Positions 60,725-64,000 of a DNA stretch of 64,000 nucleotides are shown here, in pieces. Position numbers and translations under genes: made by a program. Source of the stretch: Tissierellia bacterium (GTDB lineage: Bacteria > Bacillota > Clostridia > Tissierellales > Sedimentibacteraceae). The stretch is taken from positions 1 to 64,000 of the forward strand of contig DURT01000031.1 of the NCBI GenBank assembly GCA_012843025.1, in the 5' to 3' direction. The notes beneath the pieces are model-generated. The model saw nothing but the letters and a program-made list of their open reading frames with translations. It was not told where the DNA came from and searched no databases. How positions within the stretch are numbered: position 1 is the stretch's first letter; every line of letters begins with the position of its first letter.

Positions 60725-61142
60725 TCTTGGTTGTGTACACAAAAGTGGGACTGCACCATTTGATGCTTTTTATGAAGCTGGGCAATACATTGACAAGAAA
60801 GGTTTAGTTTTTATGAATACCTCGTCGTATGATATTGTGTCAGTAACTGCAAAGGTTGCAGGAGGTTGTCAGTTGGTAGTCTTTACGACCGGTTTAGGAA
60901 CTCCTCTTGGGAATCCAGTCGCTCCTGTTATAAAGGTTACAGGTAATAAACATACTTACGAATTCTTAAATGATATTATTGATTTTTCAACTCATCAAAG
61001 TATTTCTGGCGAGAAAAGTTTAGAAGAATTATCAGATGAGCTTTTTAAATTTATATTAGATGTTTCAAATGGTAAAGAAGTAATCGCAGAAAAAATTGGT
61101 TCTGGATACGTAGCTGTAAATCAGGTACATAGTTGTTGCTAA
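60725..61142 (+). pseudogene. Relic of a UxaA/altronate-dehydratase-type gene (C-terminal part)
   Basis: The frame from about 60733 encodes LGCVHKSGTAPFDAF, then KGLVFMNTSSYDIVSVTAK, VVFTTGLGTPLGNPVAPVIK and a full C-terminus to the stop at 61142. This matches the C-terminal third of UxaA-type sugar-acid dehydratases. An in-frame stop lies just upstream and no N-terminal domain is present. It starts about 70 bases after spoIIE, has no ribosome site, and breaks the usual spoIIE-tilS order. It is best read as an imported gene remnant. Confidence 0.65.
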
Positions 61143-61178
61143 TGGAGAATATACAAAATTATTTAAACAGCCAATATT

Positions 61179-61205
61179 TAAGGGATATCGTCATGATATC
61201 CCTTA
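61179..61205 (+). terminator. Hairpin after the UxaA relic
   Basis: TAAGGGATATC (61179-61189) pairs with GATATCCCTTA (61195-61205) around GTCAT, and GATTTTAA follows. It lies 36 bases after the relic's stop and may be its former terminator. Confidence 0.6.
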
Positions 61206-61430
61206 GATTTTAACCTGCTTTACATGTTTTTTGAACCAATATATCTCATGGTATCATTAAATCTTATATGTTTTCCATAAAGCGTTTCATGAGATATTCG
61301 ATATTCTCACTAGCTCTTTTCAGTTCTTCTTTCAGGCTTCAATGATTACACAAAACCCCGGTTATTTAATTTCAAAATATATTTTTAAAATACCATTTTT
61401 GTGGTATAATTTATGCTAAGGTGAGCTAGT

Positions 61431-62810
61431 ATGTATAGTTTAGTAAAGAAAAATATTATTGAAAAAAAATTAATAGAGCCAGGGGATAATATTTTATTAG
61501 GATTGTCCGGGGGACCGGATTCTGTATTTTTATTCTATAATTTAATAAAATTAAAGGAAATGTTAAGCTTCAATTTGTATGCTTCCCATATAAACCATAT
61601 GTACAGAGGGGAAGATGCAATGGCTGATGAAGAATTCGTAAGATCCCTGTGCAAGAAACATGGTATTAAACTTTTTGTAAAAAGAAAAAATGCAACAGAA
61701 TATGCCAAGGAGCTTAAAGTTACTGAAGAAGAAGCAGGTAGAGTTTTAAGGTACACTTTTTTTAATGACAATTTAAAGGAAGTAGGAGGAGGGAAAATAG
61801 CCCTTGCTCACCATTTAAACGACCAGGCTGAAACCGTCCTTCAAAGAATAATTAGAGGTACGGGTATTGACGGTTTAAGTGCCATGTCTTTTAAAAATAA
61901 CAATTTAATAAGACCAATACTTAATGTTCCCAAAAACGAAATAATGGACTATCTTCATGCTAATAATTATGATTATTGTATTGATATTACCAATAGTCAG
62001 GACATATATGGCAGAAATAAAATCAGGCTCAATTTAATTCCCTATTTGGAAACCTTTAATCCCAATATTCAAAATTCCCTTTACAGAATGTCTCAGGCTA
62101 TGGAAAGGGACAAAAAAATAATATCAAAATATGTGGAGCTTAAATTTAATGAAGTTTTAAAGAAGAAAGACTCCAATACTATTACCCTGTGCTTAAACAA
62201 ACTTAAAGATATGGATGAGGCAGAAGCAGGAAGGACTATAAGGAGAGGGATTGAAGAATTAAAAGGAAATACTGTAAATATTGAGATGAAGCATATTGAT
62301 AGTGCAATAGAGTTAATAAGGTCGGGTAAGACTGGCAAAAAAATTAATTTGACAGAAGGTATTACAATTGAGATTAGCTATGATGATTTATTGATAAATA
62401 AAATGGTTGAAAATGTTCCTGATTTTGAATATAATATAGTCTTAAGCAAATTAATCCATATTAAGGAAGTCAACAAATACTTGTTTTGTAAGCTTATAGA
62501 GCCTAAGGATGCTGTTATAGAGGATAAAAACAGCATCAATATTGATTATGACCTTGTAAAGGGAGACCTGAAGGTAAGAAACAGAAGGCCTGGTGATAAA
62601 ATGGTACCTTCTGGTATGAAGGGGAGCAAAAAAATCAAGGATATTTTTATAGACTTGAAAGTTCCAACAAAGGAAAGAAACAGCAAATTAATTATTGCAG
62701 ACAATGAGAATATTTTATGGCTTGAAGGCTTTAGGATTCACGATAGATACAAAGTATCACCAAAGACGAAAAAAATTCTTAACATTTCAATAGGGAGGCA
62801 AAATGAATAA
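61431..62810 (+). CDS. tilS: tRNA(Ile)-lysidine synthase
   Basis: This 459-residue enzyme converts C34 of tRNA-Ile(CAU) to lysidine, so AUA is read as Ile. The PP-loop is [16 protein letters not shown] at residue ~24. Family motifs [34 protein letters not shown] and [16 protein letters not shown] follow, and the C-terminal domain ends the protein. It overlaps hpt by eight bases, the usual Firmicutes order. Confidence 0.95.
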   Translation: MYSLVKKNIIEKKLIEPGDNILLGLSGGPDSVFLFYNLIKLKEMLSFNLYASHINHMYRGEDAMADEEFVRSLCKKHGIKLFVKRKNATEYAKELKVTEEEAGRVLRYTFFNDNLKEVGGGKIALAHHLNDQAETVLQRIIRGTGIDGLSAMSFKNNNLIRPILNVPKNEIMDYLHANNYDYCIDITNSQDIYGRNKIRLNLIPYLETFNPNIQNSLYRMSQAMERDKKIISKYVELKFNEVLKKKDSNTITLCLNKLKDMDEAEAGRTIRRGIEELKGNTVNIEMKHIDSAIELIRSGKTGKKINLTEGITIEISYDDLLINKMVENVPDFEYNIVLSKLIHIKEVNKYLFCKLIEPKDAVIEDKNSINIDYDLVKGDLKVRNRRPGDKMVPSGMKGSKKIKDIFIDLKVPTKERNSKLIIADNENILWLEGFRIHDRYKVSPKTKKILNISIGRQNE

Positions 62811-63339
62811 AGACATTAAAAAAATACTCATTGATGAAAAAGAACTACAAGCAAAGATAGCAGAATTAGGAGAAAGAATTACGGAAGATTACAAGGATAA
62901 AAATTTATTAATAGTATGTGTATTAAAGGGAGCAGTAATTTTTGTAAGTGATTTAATAAGAAAGATTGATTTACCCTTGGATATTGACTTCATGGCAATT
63001 TCCAGTTACGGTTCTAATACGGAATCCTCGGGAGTTGTAAGAATACTTAAAGATTTAAATGTTAGTATTGAAGGTAGACACGTATTAATTGTTGAGGATA
63101 TTATTGATTCAGGGCTTACACTAGCCTACTTAATCGAAAACCTTAAAACAAGAAGGCCTGAATCTCTTGAAATATGTACCTTGCTTGACAAACCAGACAG
63201 AAGGACTATCGATTTGGACATAAAGTATAGAGGTTTTCAAGTTCCTGATGAGTTTGTAATAGGTTACGGTTTAGATTATGCGGAAAAATATAGAAATCTT
63301 CCCTATATAGCAGTTTTAAAGGAAGAAGTATATCAATAA
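62803..63339 (+). CDS. hpt: Hypoxanthine phosphoribosyltransferase
   Basis: This 178-residue salvage enzyme turns hypoxanthine or guanine and PRPP into IMP or GMP. It has [24 protein letters not shown], and the PRPP-binding [29 protein letters not shown] closes the domain. GGGAGG precedes the ATG inside tilS. Confidence 0.96.
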   Translation: MNKDIKKILIDEKELQAKIAELGERITEDYKDKNLLIVCVLKGAVIFVSDLIRKIDLPLDIDFMAISSYGSNTESSGVVRILKDLNVSIEGRHVLIVEDIIDSGLTLAYLIENLKTRRPESLEICTLLDKPDRRTIDLDIKYRGFQVPDEFVIGYGLDYAEKYRNLPYIAVLKEEVYQ

Positions 63340-63423
63340 TTTAGGATCAGTGTATTGTGTTGAGTTTATTTTTATGTTACAATTTTATTAAAGAATAGTC
63401 ATTTAGACAAGAGGAGGCACTAA

Positions 63424-64000
63424 TTGAAAGGTTTTATGAGAAGTATCGCTATGTACATTTTAATATTCGTAGTGATCATTCTGCTGGTTCAAAGCATGGT
63501 TGAACCTACTCAGGATGCTCAAAAAATAAGTTATAGCGAACTCATACTTCAACTTCAAAATAATAATATAAAATCATTATCTTTTACTGAAAGCGAAGTA
63601 AGTGGTGTATATAAAGACGGAACTACTTTTACGTCCTACGTTCCTACAGTATTTTTATTTTCATCAAGCTTCTATGATAAATATTTGGCTGAAAAAGTTG
63701 AAGCTGGTGAAATAGTTATAGAAGGAGAAAAGGTACCAGCCACACCCTTGTGGATTCAAGCATTGCCAACTTTAGGAATGTTGGTATTGCTAGGCGTTTT
63801 ATGGTATGTATTCATGAAACAATCTCAGGGCGGGGGAACAGGTAAGGCTATGTCCTTTGGAAAAAGCAGAGCTAAAATGGTTAAGGACGATGACCCCAAC
63901 AAAAAAGTAACTTTTGCCGATGTAGCTGGACTTGATGAAGAAAAAGAAGAACTTAGTGAAATAGTAGATTTTCTTAAAAATCCTGCCAAGTTCGTGAAGT
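63424..64000 (+). CDS. ftsH: ATP-dependent zinc metalloprotease FtsH, N-terminal part (runs off window)
   Basis: The start is TTG at 63424, seven bases after AGGAGG. About 192 residues are visible: a first helix (MYILIFVVIILLVQSMV region), an extracytoplasmic domain with DAQKISYSELILQLQ, and a second helix near residue 115. FGKSRAKM and VTFADVAGLDEEKEEL follow, the standard lead-in to the AAA domain. The Walker motifs and the zinc site lie beyond the window. Confidence 0.93.
   Translation, partial: MKGFMRSIAMYILIFVVIILLVQSMVEPTQDAQKISYSELILQLQNNNIKSLSFTESEVSGVYKDGTTFTSYVPTVFLFSSSFYDKYLAEKVEAGEIVIEGEKVPATPLWIQALPTLGMLVLLGVLWYVFMKQSQGGGTGKAMSFGKSRAKMVKDDDPNKKVTFADVAGLDEEKEELSEIVDFLKNPAKFVK

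Noticed and set aside
61257-61340. Short minus-strand frame ending KRASENIEYLMKRFMENI
   Set aside because: Only about 24 codons after a stop. It may be the end of a decayed gene but nothing else supports it.
1-64000. tRNA, rRNA, CRISPR arrays or insertion sequences
   Set aside because: None was seen by eye. No transposase, CRISPR repeat array or tRNA cloverleaf sequence was noticed, though small RNAs could be missed without a covariance search.

Overview
The window is AT-rich DNA (about one third G+C by eye) from a spore-forming anaerobic Firmicute, most likely a member of the Clostridia or Tissierellia. Support for this comes from pyruvate:ferredoxin oxidoreductase, the sporulation block yabP-yabQ-divIC-spoIIE followed by tilS-hpt-ftsH in the usual Firmicutes order, AGGAGG-type ribosome binding sites with frequent TTG/GTG starts, and S-box, THI-box and leader-peptide control of biosynthetic operons. 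I cannot name the species.

Positions 1-12,400 hold the 3' end of a pyruvate:ferredoxin oxidoreductase gene. It is followed by a ten-gene catabolic island: an HMG-CoA-lyase-like enzyme, a CoA-acylating aldehyde dehydrogenase, a ThDP enzyme, a TIM-barrel isomerase/dehydratase, a shikimate-dehydrogenase-like enzyme, a complete TRAP transporter (DctQ, DctM, DctP) and a convergent LysR regulator. The island lies between two relics that mirror each other. A fragment of a GntR gene follows the PFOR gene, and a fragment of the PFOR 3' end sits beside the intact GntR gene. This suggests insertion or duplication followed by deletion.

Positions 12,400-23,300 hold a FadR-type GntR regulator with two matching operators. 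Divergent from it is an operon for an IlvD/Edd dehydratase, a 3-hydroxyacyl-CoA-type dehydrogenase, an UlaG-like metallo-hydrolase and a four-subunit molybdenum hydroxylase. The molybdopterin subunit of the hydroxylase is split into two genes, as in clostridial nicotinate dehydrogenase. A TylF-like methyltransferase, a beta-keto-acid cleavage enzyme and a ModE-type DNA-binding domain follow. The two clusters together look like one or two uncharacterised pathways that send an imported organic acid, cyclitol or heterocycle to CoA intermediates, but the substrate cannot be read from sequence.

Positions 23,300-36,600 are mixed: a methyltransferase/membrane-protein/NTPase operon behind a ModE-box-like palindrome, an AraC regulator, a secreted protein, a Wzz-like protein, a DUF2156 protein, a broken LysR gene, a flavinylated fumarate-reductase-like lipoprotein, a chemoreceptor, an isochorismatase-like hydrolase and a DegV protein.

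Positions 36,600-50,300 are biosynthetic. They hold SAM-riboswitch-controlled metY-metA, a TPP-riboswitch-controlled thiamine-precursor ABC transporter, and a histidine operon (hisZGDCBAF-hisIE, without hisH) behind a His-His-His leader peptide and attenuator. A FabK-like enzyme follows.

Positions 50,300-64,000 hold small proteins of unknown function, an EAL phosphodiesterase, a Tat translocase (two TatA-type genes and tatC), a DMT permease, a divergent sigma factor and ComK-like pair, and the sporulation/housekeeping block. A relic of a UxaA-type dehydratase gene interrupts that block between spoIIE and tilS. The ftsH gene runs off the right edge.
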